Positions 1-7,545 of a DNA stretch of 42,350 nucleotides are shown here, in pieces. The translations under genes and the position numbers were made by a program. The stretch comes from Elusimicrobiaceae bacterium (GTDB taxonomy: Bacteria; Elusimicrobiota; Elusimicrobia; Elusimicrobiales; Elusimicrobiaceae): assembly GCA_017961585.1 (NCBI GenBank), contig JAGCWX010000026.1, forward strand, positions 1-42,350. The letters are read 5' to 3'. Under the pieces are notes generated by a model, which was given only the letters and a program-made list of their open reading frames with translations, ran no database searches and had not been told where the DNA came from. Position 1 is the first letter of the stretch. Each line of letters begins with the position of its first letter.

Positions 1-49
1 AGTAAGTGCTTGGGCGGGTGTTAATGCTGGGAATAGGCAGAAGGGAGAT
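1..49. repeat. Terminal direct repeat, left copy
   Basis: The first 49 bases are identical, in the same orientation, to the last 49 bases (42302-42350). The copy lies beside palindromic repeat units at both ends. It is either a dispersed repeat that bounds the contig or an assembly-graph overlap. No coding potential is seen. Confidence 0.9.
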
Positions 50-132
50 CCCCGACAGCGACCTTCGGGGATGACGCTTTATTTTATGACGGCAAACGGC
101 ATGCGTGGAAGATGCTGAATCAAGTTCAGCAT
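48..132. repeat. Two palindromic repeat units (hairpins)
   Basis: Unit A has arms ATCCCCGA (48-55) and TCGGGGAT (65-72). Unit B has arms ATGCTGAA (112-119) and TTCAGCAT (125-132). Both are followed by GAC, and unit B is preceded by GGAAG. They belong to the same family as the six units at 41954-42282, where the flanks are constant (GTCA... on one side, ...ATCTCC on the other) while the stem sequence varies and stays self-complementary. They resemble dispersed REP-like intergenic palindromes rather than terminators, since no T-run follows. Confidence 0.8.
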
Positions 133-180
133 GACACCTTTATTATATAGCGCGGTTGAAACGTAGGTCCAAAATAGGCC

Positions 181-209
181 TTGTTTTTTGGGCGTTTCTC
201 CAGTATACT
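181..209 (+). promoter_or_regulatory. Sigma70-type promoter of the first pilin-like gene
   Basis: A -35-like TTGTTT (181-186) and a -10 TATACT (204-209) are separated by 17 bases. The start codon lies 26 bases past the -10, with a strong AGGAGG ribosome-binding site at 225-230. Confidence 0.6.
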
Positions 210-235
210 ATTAAGTGACGTAATAGGAGGAACTT

Positions 236-1099
236 ATGAACAAAGGATTCACGTTAATAGAGTTGTTAGTAGTGGTACTTATTATCGGTATTTTGGCGGC
301 AGTAGCATTGCCACAATATCAAAAGGCGGTAGCCAAAAGTAGATTTGCCTCTATTAAGCCGATAGCCAAATCTATTAAAGATGCCCAAGAGATTTACTTT
401 GAAACCTACGGCCAATACGCCACTACAAGCAACTTAAGCGAGTTAGATATAGACTATCCGGCAGACACGGATGTGGAACTGAGTGAAACAGACGGACATG
501 AATATGTAAGCGTGGGGCATGACAAATTAAACAACCGCTACACCATGTACTTGGCGCATAGTGGAAACTTTGCCAATAACATTTATTGTGAGGCCTTATC
601 TACGGATGAACAAGCCAAATCCTTATGTGTAGCAGAGGGGACTATGGGAGACCCCATTGCAAACGGGGATCGTTTGCTGTATTTGTTAAGCGGCAATAGC
701 TCAGGTGGATTTGTTAACCCGGCAGTAGCGGCAACAGTAGATTCCTTTCTTGGCATGATAGGGTCTTTTAAAAACGAAATTCGCGGTTACATATCTGATG
801 TAGACATAACGGATATGACACCATTTGACACTGCATTTGCAACTGAGTATTTCTATCCGGACCTGCCGGATGGGTTCGGGCCAGGTAGTTATGCTTCCTG
901 TTTTGGGGCAGATGGGTATTGTTCTGTATATGCCAATTTGCCTGATTTGGATAGTGAAGTACAGTTGGACCTTGACTGGATGAAAGTTATGCAGTTTCAA
1001 GACGCTTACATGAGCCCCAATTGTACAGTTACCTCTGGAGGCGATCCTTCGTTCTGCCGAGCGTTACAAGAGGAAGGATTTACTTGTTACGGTTGCTGA
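236..1099 (+). CDS. Type IV pilin-like protein (prepilin)
   Basis: A 287-residue prepilin-like protein. It starts with a four-residue leader (MNKG) followed by FTLIELLVVV, the classic prepilin peptidase site with Glu at mature position 5. The hydrophobic helix then runs into ALPQYQKAVAKSR, the typical alpha-1 helix of major pilin-like proteins. The rest is a globular domain with several Cys residues, ending GFTCYGC, which could form a disulfide-closed D-region. The start is fixed by AGGAGG at 225-230 and by the leader. It stands alone with its own promoter and a terminator at 1128-1155. Elusimicrobium genomes carry many such orphan pilin-like genes whose roles (pili, secretion pseudopilins or competence) are unknown, and no pilus assembly gene is in this window. 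Confidence 0.9.
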   Translation: MNKGFTLIELLVVVLIIGILAAVALPQYQKAVAKSRFASIKPIAKSIKDAQEIYFETYGQYATTSNLSELDIDYPADTDVELSETDGHEYVSVGHDKLNNRYTMYLAHSGNFANNIYCEALSTDEQAKSLCVAEGTMGDPIANGDRLLYLLSGNSSGGFVNPAVAATVDSFLGMIGSFKNEIRGYISDVDITDMTPFDTAFATEYFYPDLPDGFGPGSYASCFGADGYCSVYANLPDLDSEVQLDLDWMKVMQFQDAYMSPNCTVTSGGDPSFCRALQEEGFTCYGC

Positions 1100-1127
1100 G
1101 GCGTTCTTTTCGGAAGACACACAAACT

Positions 1128-1155
1128 CCCCCGGCTTATGGCCGGGGGCGTTTTT
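1128..1155 (+). terminator. Rho-independent terminator after the pilin gene
   Basis: Stem CCCCCGGC (1128-1135) and GCCGGGGG (1141-1148) with a 5-nt loop, followed by CG and TTTTT (1151-1155). Confidence 0.85.
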
Positions 1156-1177
1156 ACATCTGAAAGCTAATTCAAAC

Positions 1178-1747
1178 TTATTTGGCTAAGTTTTTCCAAG
1201 CTTCTTTTTCGGCTTTCAAAGCAGCTTTTGCATCTTTAGCGGCTTTTTTGGCTTCTTCTTTTTGGGCTTTGGCAGCTTCCTTTTGGGCAGCGGCTTTGGC
1301 TTTTGCATCTTCTTTAGCTTGTTTAGCTAACGCTTTGGCTTCTTCGGCTTGAGCTTTGGCGTCTTCTTTGGCTTGTTTAGCAGCGGCTTTTTTGGCCTCG
1401 GCTTCGTCTTTCAAAGCTTGTTTTTTAGCGGCGGCTTCTTCTTTGGCTTGTTCTTTAGCAGCTTTGGCTTGGGCTTTGGCGATGGCTTTTGCATCTTCCG
1501 CCACGCTGGCGTCAGCGGCGGCTTTGGCTTTGGCTTGGGCTTTGGCTTGAGCGGCTTTCACTTTTTTGGAAGCATCTTGATGTTTGGTTTGGATGTTTTG
1601 TTTAAATGCGGTTACTTTTTTCAAGGTGCATTGATTCACGCAGACTACATCCATCATATCACAGCCGCAGTTATCGGCAGCTTTAGCGTCGGTCGGCCAA
1701 GCCAAGGTAACGGCAGCCACAAACGCTACAAATAATACTTTCTTCAT
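1178..1747 (-). CDS. Exported Lys/Ala-rich helical protein
   Basis: A 189-residue protein with a Sec signal peptide (MKKVLFVAFVAAVTLA, likely cleaved near AKAAD). A short Cys-rich head follows (CGC...VVCVNQC, four Cys). Residues from about 45 to the end are a continuous Ala/Lys/Glu-rich region predicted to be one long charged helix. It contains two closely similar copies of AKQAKEDAKA. Composition resembles the TolA central helix or histone-like Lys/Ala-rich tails, but no family is recognised. AAGGAG sits 8 nt upstream of the ATG. An extended -10-like element lies at 1794-1789 on the minus strand. ORFs read antisense through it are compositional shadows. Likely periplasmic; function unknown. 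Confidence 0.75.
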   Translation of the reverse strand: MKKVLFVAFVAAVTLAWPTDAKAADNCGCDMMDVVCVNQCTLKKVTAFKQNIQTKHQDASKKVKAAQAKAQAKAKAAADASVAEDAKAIAKAQAKAAKEQAKEEAAAKKQALKDEAEAKKAAAKQAKEDAKAQAEEAKALAKQAKEDAKAKAAAQKEAAKAQKEEAKKAAKDAKAALKAEKEAWKNLAK

Positions 1748-1808
1748 GTGTTAGTCTCCTTAGTTTTTTTGAAAATAACTTACAGCTTATTGTACTAAAA
1801 AACGGGGC

Positions 1809-1838
1809 TTGGGCTCAACAGCTCTATTTTGCTAAAAT
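1809..1838 (+). promoter_or_regulatory. Extended -10 promoter giving a leaderless start
   Basis: TTGGGC (1809-1814), an 18-nt spacer, then TGC plus TAAAAT (1833-1838). The -10 ends exactly 6 nt before the ATG at 1845 and there is no Shine-Dalgarno. The transcript would begin at or within a base of the start codon. Confidence 0.6.
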
Positions 1839-1844
1839 ATAACT

Positions 1845-2909
1845 ATGGAGACGATTGCAACCCAAACCCCGTTGTGGATGAACCTGCTCTTAAGCGTGGT
1901 GGCATTGTGCCTTTTGGTGATGCCGCTAACGGTACGCTGGGTAGAAAGTCATTTGGAAATTTTCCTCTTGCTGATTGGGGCCAGCGCCGTAACGGTAAGC
2001 GGAAATTGGAGCTTTGAACTGATCCGCAAAATGCTGGCGGCCCCGGTATACGTATCCTTTATTGTAGTGGTGGTCAGCATTATTTTTAATAACTATTCCC
2101 GTTATATTTTCCGAGTATTGTTTGCCTTTTTCCGCACGTTGGAACCGCGCTACAGTTTTGCTTTGCTGGTGCTATTGTTGGGGATGACGTCCTCTTTGGT
2201 GAGTGTAACCGTATCGGCCCTGGTACTTGCCGAGGTATTAAAAGTAGTCAACTTGGGGCATGATACCACCGTTAAAATTACCGTATTTGCTTGCTACGCA
2301 ATTGGCCTGGGGGCCGTGCTGACCCCATTGGCCGAGCCCATGGGCTTGGTGATCAGCAATGCGTTGGCCGGCCCGCCGCACCATGCGGATTTCTTCTTCC
2401 TGTTACGTCATTTTTTTATGTGGATTGCCCCCGCGGTTTGTGCCCTGGCCGCTGCGGCCGGGTACTGCGCACGCGAGGCGGGAACCACCTTGCAAATGCA
2501 AATCCGCGAAGATAAAGAAACTTATTCCTCTATTTTGCGCCGCACCTGGCATATTTATATGTTTGTGGCAGCTTTGACGCTCATTAGCACCGGGCTTAGG
2601 CCGTTGGCGCAAAGTACCATTACGCACCTGGGCGGGAAAATCCTATTTTTGGCCAATGCAGTATCGGTCATCATTGATAACGCCACGTTGGCCGCTATAG
2701 AAATTCTTCCTACTATTTCGTCAACAGATTTGGTATATATGGTGATAGGGCTGGCGGCTTTTGGCAGTATGTTAGTGCAAGGGAATTTGCCCAACATTGT
2801 GGCCGCCGAAAAACTAGGTATCAAAAGCCGGGAATGGGCCCGTATTGCGGTGCCTACCGGGTTGGTGCTTATGGGGGGATATTTTATAGCCCTTTCTGTA
2901 TTTTTATAA
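1845..2909 (+). CDS. DUF1646-type putative cation transporter
   Basis: A 354-residue polytopic inner-membrane protein with about ten hydrophobic segments. The pattern and the segment IIDNATLAAIEI near residues 276-287 resemble the DUF1646 family (predicted cation transporters of the ion transporter superfamily), whose usual length is about 350. The early WVESHLEIFLLLIGA and the later QGNLPNIVAAEKLGI, with a loop polar enough to line a substrate site, also fit. It starts with no ribosome-binding site, 6 nt after a -10 element. It is followed closely by the next gene, whose AAGGAG overlaps this stop codon. Substrate unknown; the family call rests on remembered motifs. Confidence 0.65.
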   Translation: METIATQTPLWMNLLLSVVALCLLVMPLTVRWVESHLEIFLLLIGASAVTVSGNWSFELIRKMLAAPVYVSFIVVVVSIIFNNYSRYIFRVLFAFFRTLEPRYSFALLVLLLGMTSSLVSVTVSALVLAEVLKVVNLGHDTTVKITVFACYAIGLGAVLTPLAEPMGLVISNALAGPPHHADFFFLLRHFFMWIAPAVCALAAAAGYCAREAGTTLQMQIREDKETYSSILRRTWHIYMFVAALTLISTGLRPLAQSTITHLGGKILFLANAVSVIIDNATLAAIEILPTISSTDLVYMVIGLAAFGSMLVQGNLPNIVAAEKLGIKSREWARIAVPTGLVLMGGYFIALSVFL

Positions 2910-2922
2910 GGAGAATAAATAT

Positions 2923-3354
2923 ATGTTACATTCAAAAGTTGGATCTATTTACCGTGTTATTTTAGCTTGTTTGATTGCGTGTGCGTTTGTTTTTGCCTTA
3001 TCTTGGCCGCAATATACGAAACACCGCAATGCCACGCACGCCCGGCAAGCGGCCGAGTTAGCCCGCGCCTTGGCTTTTGCGCAAGAATCGTACCGGGCCT
3101 CTCACGGTGCGTATACGCCCGATTTTCGCCAACTGGAAGTAACGCTTTCCTGCCCGATGGCGCAAGGCAAAACCGGCTTAGTGTTGGATTGCCACGATTA
3201 TACCTACCGCTTGGAAAATGGCATTATTTGGGTAGAACATAAAACGTTGCCGGTATGGCTAGAGGTGGATATCGCCAACGGGGCCGTGCAGTGTAAGTAC
3301 AAAGCTGAAGATTGGGCCGGGCAAGAATTATGCGGCCGTTTAAGTGCAATTTGA
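2923..3354 (+). CDS. Diverged pilin-like protein lacking the prepilin site
   Basis: A 143-residue protein with one N-terminal membrane segment (about residues 11-27). The next stretch, SWPQYTKHRNATHARQAAEL and then AQESYRASHGAY, lines up with LPQYQKAVAKSR...AQEIYFETYGQY of the pilin at 236. However, the GFTLIE processing motif and Glu5 are absent, replaced by VGSIYRVILAC. It therefore looks like a pilin paralogue turned into an ordinary membrane-anchored protein. Two Cys pairs are possible in the C-terminal half. An AAGGAG (2908-2913) overlaps the upstream stop, so it is probably translated from the transporter mRNA. Function unknown. Confidence 0.7.
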   Translation: MLHSKVGSIYRVILACLIACAFVFALSWPQYTKHRNATHARQAAELARALAFAQESYRASHGAYTPDFRQLEVTLSCPMAQGKTGLVLDCHDYTYRLENGIIWVEHKTLPVWLEVDIANGAVQCKYKAEDWAGQELCGRLSAI

Positions 3355-3360
3355 TACAAT
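3352..3360 (+). promoter_or_regulatory. Extended -10 of the lipoprotein operon
   Basis: TGATACAAT fits the TGnTAnnnT pattern. Its TGA is also the stop codon of the preceding gene. AAGGAG follows at 3381-3386, before the ATG at 3392. Confidence 0.45.
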
Positions 3361-3391
3361 AAAGTAACATAGATATATTTAAGGAGAAACT

Positions 3392-3982
3392 ATGAAAAAA
3401 CTACTGACAGTATTGTTGGTTTTGCCGTTTGTGTTTGCGTGTGCTCCTAAAGTAAAACGCGTAGAGACAAATTTGGTTAAAGATGTCAGCGGCGGTTGGA
3501 ACGATACCGACGCACAAATGGTTGCGCAGGAAATGATTACCGATTGTTTAAACAGCGGTTGGTACACAAAGTTTGTTTCTAAAAACGGGAAAGAACCGAC
3601 GCTTATTGTCGGTACGGTCAGCAATAAAACCATGGAACACATCAATACGGACGTGTTTGTGGAAGAAATGCAACGGGCGCTCATCAATTCGGGCAAAGTG
3701 GATTTTGTAGCTTCCAGGGACGAACGCGGCGAAGTACGTACCGAACGCTTGGAACAAGACGAATTTGCCAGCGAAGAAACCCGCAAGGCCTTCGGCCGGG
3801 AAGTAGGGGCTGACTATATGCTTAGCGGTGTGCTTAACAGCGTGGTAGATCAAGCCGGCAGCAAAGCCGTTGTATATTATCAAGCTAACTTGAAACTCAT
3901 TGATATTGAAACAAACCAAATTGCATGGAACGGACAACAAAAAATTAAAAAATACGTGAAACGCAGCAAGGTTTCTTTCTAA
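3392..3982 (+). CDS. lpoB: LpoB-like lipoprotein (PBP activator family)
   Basis: A 196-residue lipoprotein with a lipobox ending at Cys17 (VFAC). The mature protein begins with DVSGGWNDTDAQMVAQEM, then a TLIVGTVSNKTMEHINTDVF strand and an EVGADYMLSGVL segment. This is the pattern of the LpoB family, related to the anticodon-binding-like fold of CsgG and TolB N-domains. In E. coli, LpoB is an outer-membrane lipoprotein that activates the peptidoglycan synthase PBP1b. AAGGAG lies 5 nt before the start. The next gene begins inside its stop codon (TAATG), so translation is coupled. No PBP gene is in the window, so the partner is unknown. Confidence 0.8.
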   Translation: MKKLLTVLLVLPFVFACAPKVKRVETNLVKDVSGGWNDTDAQMVAQEMITDCLNSGWYTKFVSKNGKEPTLIVGTVSNKTMEHINTDVFVEEMQRALINSGKVDFVASRDERGEVRTERLEQDEFASEETRKAFGREVGADYMLSGVLNSVVDQAGSKAVVYYQANLKLIDIETNQIAWNGQQKIKKYVKRSKVSF

Positions 3983-5292
3983 TGAAAAAAAAGGCGCTCT
4001 GGGGGTTGGTGGCAGTTGTATGTTGCTCCGCCTGCGGGGCGCCTTCTTTACGCTATAAACACGAAGTAAATAACTTGGTTACCCAAGGGAAATTTGACCA
4101 GGCAGCCGGATTGGTAGAGTCCAAGGCGCGTAAAATGTACGGCAAGCGCGACGGGCTGCTCTATGCGTTGGACCGCGGGACTTTGTTGCACGACGCCCAA
4201 CAACCGGCCCAAAGTGATGCGCTTTTTGCCGTGGCTCAACAAAAAATTACGGATTCGTATACCAAAAGTATTTCCGCTTCCGGCGCGCGTTTGCTGATCA
4301 ACGATTTAACCACCCCCTACTACGCGTCCTATTACGAAATTGCATTAACATTTTTTTACCGTGCGATCAATTTTTTGCAGTTAAACGATATTTCTGCCGC
4401 CGCGGTAGAGGCACGCAAGGCGGTGTTTTTCTTGGATCATCTGCGCGGTTCTACCCAAAAGGGATATAATGACGACCCGTTTGTGCAATATGTATCCAGC
4501 ATTATTTTTGAGTCGTCCGGGGATCTTTCCGATGCGCGGATCGCTCGGGAAAATGCTTTAAATGCATACCGCAAACGAGGATGGGCCACCCCTTTCTTTG
4601 ACGTTCCCTCTAACGCGCAAGAATACGGGGAAGTAATTGTGTTTCATTATGTGGGGCAAGTACCGCTCAAAAAAAGCCAAACCATTCAAGTGGCGTGGAA
4701 TGATATTTGGGCCTTTGCCAGCACCCCGGTGGAAAACGAAGGGCCTGTGTCGCCCGAGTTGCAAAATGCACTTTATGCCGGCTTAACCGGTTCCGCCATT
4801 ACCGTAGCGTATCCTGTTTTAGAGCCCCAATCCTATTTGGTGGAATCCTCCACCGTGGATATATCCGGGTTGCGGATTCCCTTGCAAAAAATGAGCGATA
4901 TTGCCGAACTAGCCAAGCAGGATTTAGAAATGAAATTGCCCGGGATTTGGTTCCGGTTGGCCACGCGGGCTGTACTCAAGCGGATAGCTGCCGTACAGGC
5001 CCGGCATGCCGTGCAATCTTCTTCCGACAGCCCCTACAACGATTCCCTGGGCCAATTGGCCGAGCTGTTTATCAGCATTTTAGGGGCTGCTACCGAAAGG
5101 GCCGATACCCGCCAATGGTTTACCTTGCCGGCGCAAGTATATATGACGCGGGTATTTGTTACCCCCGGCAAGCAAAATATTCGGCTTTTGTTGCAGGCCA
5201 AAAATGGTAGTATAATAGGAGAACATACTTTTGCAAATGTAGAGGTGCCTGCGGGGGGCAGGGTATTCCTGCATCACCGTAGTGGATTATAG
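3982..5292 (+). CDS. COG3014-like lipoprotein with helical repeats
   Basis: A 436-residue exported protein with a signal peptide and probable lipidation at Cys18 (CSAC; the -3 residue is Cys rather than Leu, so the lipobox is weak). Residues about 25-190 are helical with TPR-like character (QGKFDQAAGLVESKA, then ALTFFYRAINFLQLNDISAA and AVEARKAVFFLDHL). This resembles COG3014, an uncharacterised family often found beside LpoB-like and LPP20-like genes. The C-terminal half is beta-rich. The start overlaps the lpoB-like stop by one base. A promoter-like element for the next gene lies inside its 3' end. Function unknown; by association it probably acts at the outer membrane. Confidence 0.6.
   Translation: MKKKALWGLVAVVCCSACGAPSLRYKHEVNNLVTQGKFDQAAGLVESKARKMYGKRDGLLYALDRGTLLHDAQQPAQSDALFAVAQQKITDSYTKSISASGARLLINDLTTPYYASYYEIALTFFYRAINFLQLNDISAAAVEARKAVFFLDHLRGSTQKGYNDDPFVQYVSSIIFESSGDLSDARIARENALNAYRKRGWATPFFDVPSNAQEYGEVIVFHYVGQVPLKKSQTIQVAWNDIWAFASTPVENEGPVSPELQNALYAGLTGSAITVAYPVLEPQSYLVESSTVDISGLRIPLQKMSDIAELAKQDLEMKLPGIWFRLATRAVLKRIAAVQARHAVQSSSDSPYNDSLGQLAELFISILGAATERADTRQWFTLPAQVYMTRVFVTPGKQNIRLLLQAKNGSIIGEHTFANVEVPAGGRVFLHHRSGL
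5188..5216 (+). promoter_or_regulatory. Possible internal promoter before the LPP20-like gene
   Basis: TTGTTG (5188-5193), a 17-nt spacer and a perfect TATAAT (5211-5216) inside the upstream coding region, 89 nt before the ATG at 5306. It could give the downstream genes separate expression. Confidence 0.35.
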
Positions 5293-5305
5293 GGAGGTAC
5301 AAATT

Positions 5306-6241
5306 ATGAAACAATTCATTGCACTGTGCTGCACGCTGGGGCTGGTGGCCTGCGGCGGGCTTAATAAAAATACAATTAGCTATCAAATGTCCAAGTACGA
5401 TACGCAAGCGTACTATGTAGTAGCCGGTGAAGGAGCTACCAAAAAAGCCGCTTCGGACCAAGCATTTTCCGCTTTGCAAAAAGAATTACAAGCCCATACC
5501 CCAGAGGCGGCCGGCACGCAGGTGCTTGATGATGTATTGGCCAACGCCAAAGTAGAAAAAGTGTGGCGTGATAAAGAAGCCCAAGATAAACATTATTATG
5601 CTTTAGCTGTTCTCCCGCGCGAAAAGGCCAACGCTGTGGTGGTTCCTCTTTTAAACCGCACGGATGCTCAATTAACCGGTTTGGCTCAGCAATTCTCTAC
5701 TCCGGCCGATCCGCTGGCGGATTTAAAAGTGGCCTATAAGATGCAACCCCTGGTTGAACATCGCGCTGCCTTGGATGATTTGTATCAATTCGTCCAAGCG
5801 GACCGTTCCAGCTATATGCCCGAAACGTTTGCGCCTTACAAAAATATTTTTAAAGAAAAAATGGCCGCTGTATTGGTGGGCGTAGAAGTAAACGGGGTAG
5901 AAAGTGAAACCATGGTCACGTATGTGATAGACGCCCTGAACAAAATGGGGCTCGGCGTGGTGGATGCTTCGGACCCGGATAAAGTAGTGTCCGTTCAAAT
6001 TGATACGGAGGTAGATAACTATTCTTCCAAAAAAGTAGATGGGTTGATTTGGTGCTCCAGCAGTGCGGCCGTTAGCTTAATGGATGCTCAGCGGGATGTT
6101 ACTTTTGCCCGCTTTAACGTGCAGGATCGTGCCGGTACAACACGCCTTAACGATTCGGTACGCCGCAGCATGCAAGGGGTGGGCCGTCAGGCCGCTGCGC
6201 AGATTTCTACACGGTTAGAAAATTATTTAAAAACAAAATAG
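5306..6241 (+). CDS. LPP20-like lipoprotein
   Basis: A 311-residue lipoprotein with a clean lipobox ending at Cys16 (LVAC). The first domain (AYYVVAGEGATKKAASDQAF through KHYYALAVLPREKA) has the LPP20 pattern: an Ala-rich helix after a GEG turn, and a strand ending in A-L-A-V-L. A second domain of about 130 residues follows (VEVNGVES...), resembling the LpoB/CsgG-like strand-helix arrangement. The start is ATG 5306 with AGGGAGG at 5290-5296; a GTG at 5282 in the same frame is less likely because it would put the ribosome site inside the gene and spoil the signal peptide. It is third in the run of envelope lipoproteins. Exact role unknown. Confidence 0.6.
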   Translation: MKQFIALCCTLGLVACGGLNKNTISYQMSKYDTQAYYVVAGEGATKKAASDQAFSALQKELQAHTPEAAGTQVLDDVLANAKVEKVWRDKEAQDKHYYALAVLPREKANAVVVPLLNRTDAQLTGLAQQFSTPADPLADLKVAYKMQPLVEHRAALDDLYQFVQADRSSYMPETFAPYKNIFKEKMAAVLVGVEVNGVESETMVTYVIDALNKMGLGVVDASDPDKVVSVQIDTEVDNYSSKKVDGLIWCSSSAAVSLMDAQRDVTFARFNVQDRAGTTRLNDSVRRSMQGVGRQAAAQISTRLENYLKTK

Positions 6242-6251
6242 AGGGAAAACA

Positions 6252-6932
6252 ATGAAAAAATTAGTTATTCTACTTAGTTTATGTATGGCACTGCCGGCAC
6301 TCGCGCAAGAGAAATCCGCTCCTGCCGCGAATGATCCGGCCCAACGCAACAAAATGCTCTATTCGCTAGGGTTTTTGTTGGGAGACAACTTAAAAAAGCA
6401 ACTTATTTTGGATAACGAGGACGATTATAAAGCCGTCTCTCAAGGGATGCGCGATAGCTTGCTCAATAAAAAAGCGCAAACGGATGTGGAAAGCTATAAA
6501 CCCCAAATCATCCAAAAATATCAAGATGATGCTTTGCTGATTTCCCAACGCCGTGACGCAGAGCAAAAAGAATATTTAGAGGCGTTCCAAAAAGAAAAAG
6601 GGGTTAAAGTTCTTGATAACGGCGCGATGATTAAATTGTCCCGCCCGGGGAAGGGCAAAAACCCCGCTGCCAATGGAACCGTTACCGTCCACTATACAGG
6701 GACGTTAATTGACGGCACAAAATTTGATAGCTCGCGCGATCGTGGGCAAGCCGCTACGTTCGGGCTTTCGCAAGTAATTCCGTGCTGGACCAAAGCGCTT
6801 CAGCAAATGAAACCCGGCTCGCGCGGTACGGTAGTTTGCCCGGCCGATACAGCGTACGGCAACCGCCCGGTGGGTCAAATTCCGCCCAATTCCGTACTTG
6901 TATTTGATGTAGAAGTAACGGACGTAAAATAA
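6252..6932 (+). CDS. Exported FKBP-type peptidyl-prolyl isomerase
   Basis: A 226-residue Mip/FkpA-like protein. It has a Sec signal peptide (MKKLVILLSLCMALPALA), an N-terminal helical dimerisation domain of the FKBP_N type (LYSLGFLLGDNLKKQ), and a C-terminal FKBP domain. Visible FKBP motifs are VTVHYTGTLIDGTKFDSS, VIPCWTKALQQMKPG, AYGNRPVGQIPPNSVLVFDV. The two Cys in VIPCW and VVCPAD are close in the FKBP fold and could form a disulfide, which suits a periplasmic location. It should catalyse prolyl isomerisation and help fold envelope proteins. It begins 10 nt after the LPP20-like gene with a GAGGG ribosome site. Confidence 0.9.
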   Translation: MKKLVILLSLCMALPALAQEKSAPAANDPAQRNKMLYSLGFLLGDNLKKQLILDNEDDYKAVSQGMRDSLLNKKAQTDVESYKPQIIQKYQDDALLISQRRDAEQKEYLEAFQKEKGVKVLDNGAMIKLSRPGKGKNPAANGTVTVHYTGTLIDGTKFDSSRDRGQAATFGLSQVIPCWTKALQQMKPGSRGTVVCPADTAYGNRPVGQIPPNSVLVFDVEVTDVK

Positions 6933-7504
6933 TGTCTAAGGTAAGTTACGTTTTAATTGCTGTGATGGGGGCCGCCCTTATATACATGGGGGCGGTCCGC
7001 TGGCATCAGCGGCAAGAACGTAAACAAGCCGCTCAAGAAGCCGCCGCTATGCAAGATGGCGAGCCCTTTTCGTTTCAGCATATTCCGGTGTCGTTAGCGG
7101 CTGCCCAGGCCGAATTGCAGCAAGAGCCCATTCCGTATCGGCCGCAATCCACGCAAATTTATTTAGAAGATGCACCCCTTACCCCACAACAACAAGAACA
7201 GCAAGCCCAAGATACAGTTTCCTCTATTGTGCAAGATTTTAATCAAGACCCGGCTGTAGAGCAGTTCAACCAAGAATTGCAAGAAGCTTCCCAGGGGGAG
7301 GTAAAAGATTTGGCCGATTTAAGCACCCAGAATTTGGCACAAATTATTGAAAAGAATCCACAAATACAAGGTATTGTGCAAAAACACTTAAAAAATAAGG
7401 ATTTTGCTGCTGCTATTGAAGAAATTTTTTCCAATCCGCAGTTCCAGCAAAGTGTCAAAAAATTACAGCAGCCCGATGCGTCGCCAAACAATACAGCCCA
7501 CTAG
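6932..7504 (+). CDS. Single-span anchored Gln-rich protein
   Basis: A 190-residue protein with an N-terminal membrane anchor (YVLIAVMGAALIYMGAV) and a Gln/Ala/Glu-rich remainder. The C-terminal 80 residues look helical (DLSTQNLAQIIEKNPQIQ, then KNKDFAAAIEEIFSNPQF), with some resemblance to the repeated helical motifs of STI1-type domains, though this is not certain. Its ATG overlaps the FKBP stop by one base (TAATG), so the two are translationally coupled. No function is recognised. A role as a membrane-bound partner of the isomerase is only an inference from coupling. Confidence 0.6.
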   Translation: MSKVSYVLIAVMGAALIYMGAVRWHQRQERKQAAQEAAAMQDGEPFSFQHIPVSLAAAQAELQQEPIPYRPQSTQIYLEDAPLTPQQQEQQAQDTVSSIVQDFNQDPAVEQFNQELQEASQGEVKDLADLSTQNLAQIIEKNPQIQGIVQKHLKNKDFAAAIEEIFSNPQFQQSVKKLQQPDASPNNTAH

Positions 7505-7545
7505 GCCCAAAATATGATATGCTATAGGAAAGGAGGCGTACCCGT

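Noticed and set aside
1349-1735. Long plus-strand frames opposite the Lys/Ala-rich gene
   Set aside because: They are Gly/Phe- and Ala/Ser-rich mirror images of repeated Lys/Ala codons, without a ribosome site or promoter; the minus-strand frame has a signal peptide and AAGGAG.
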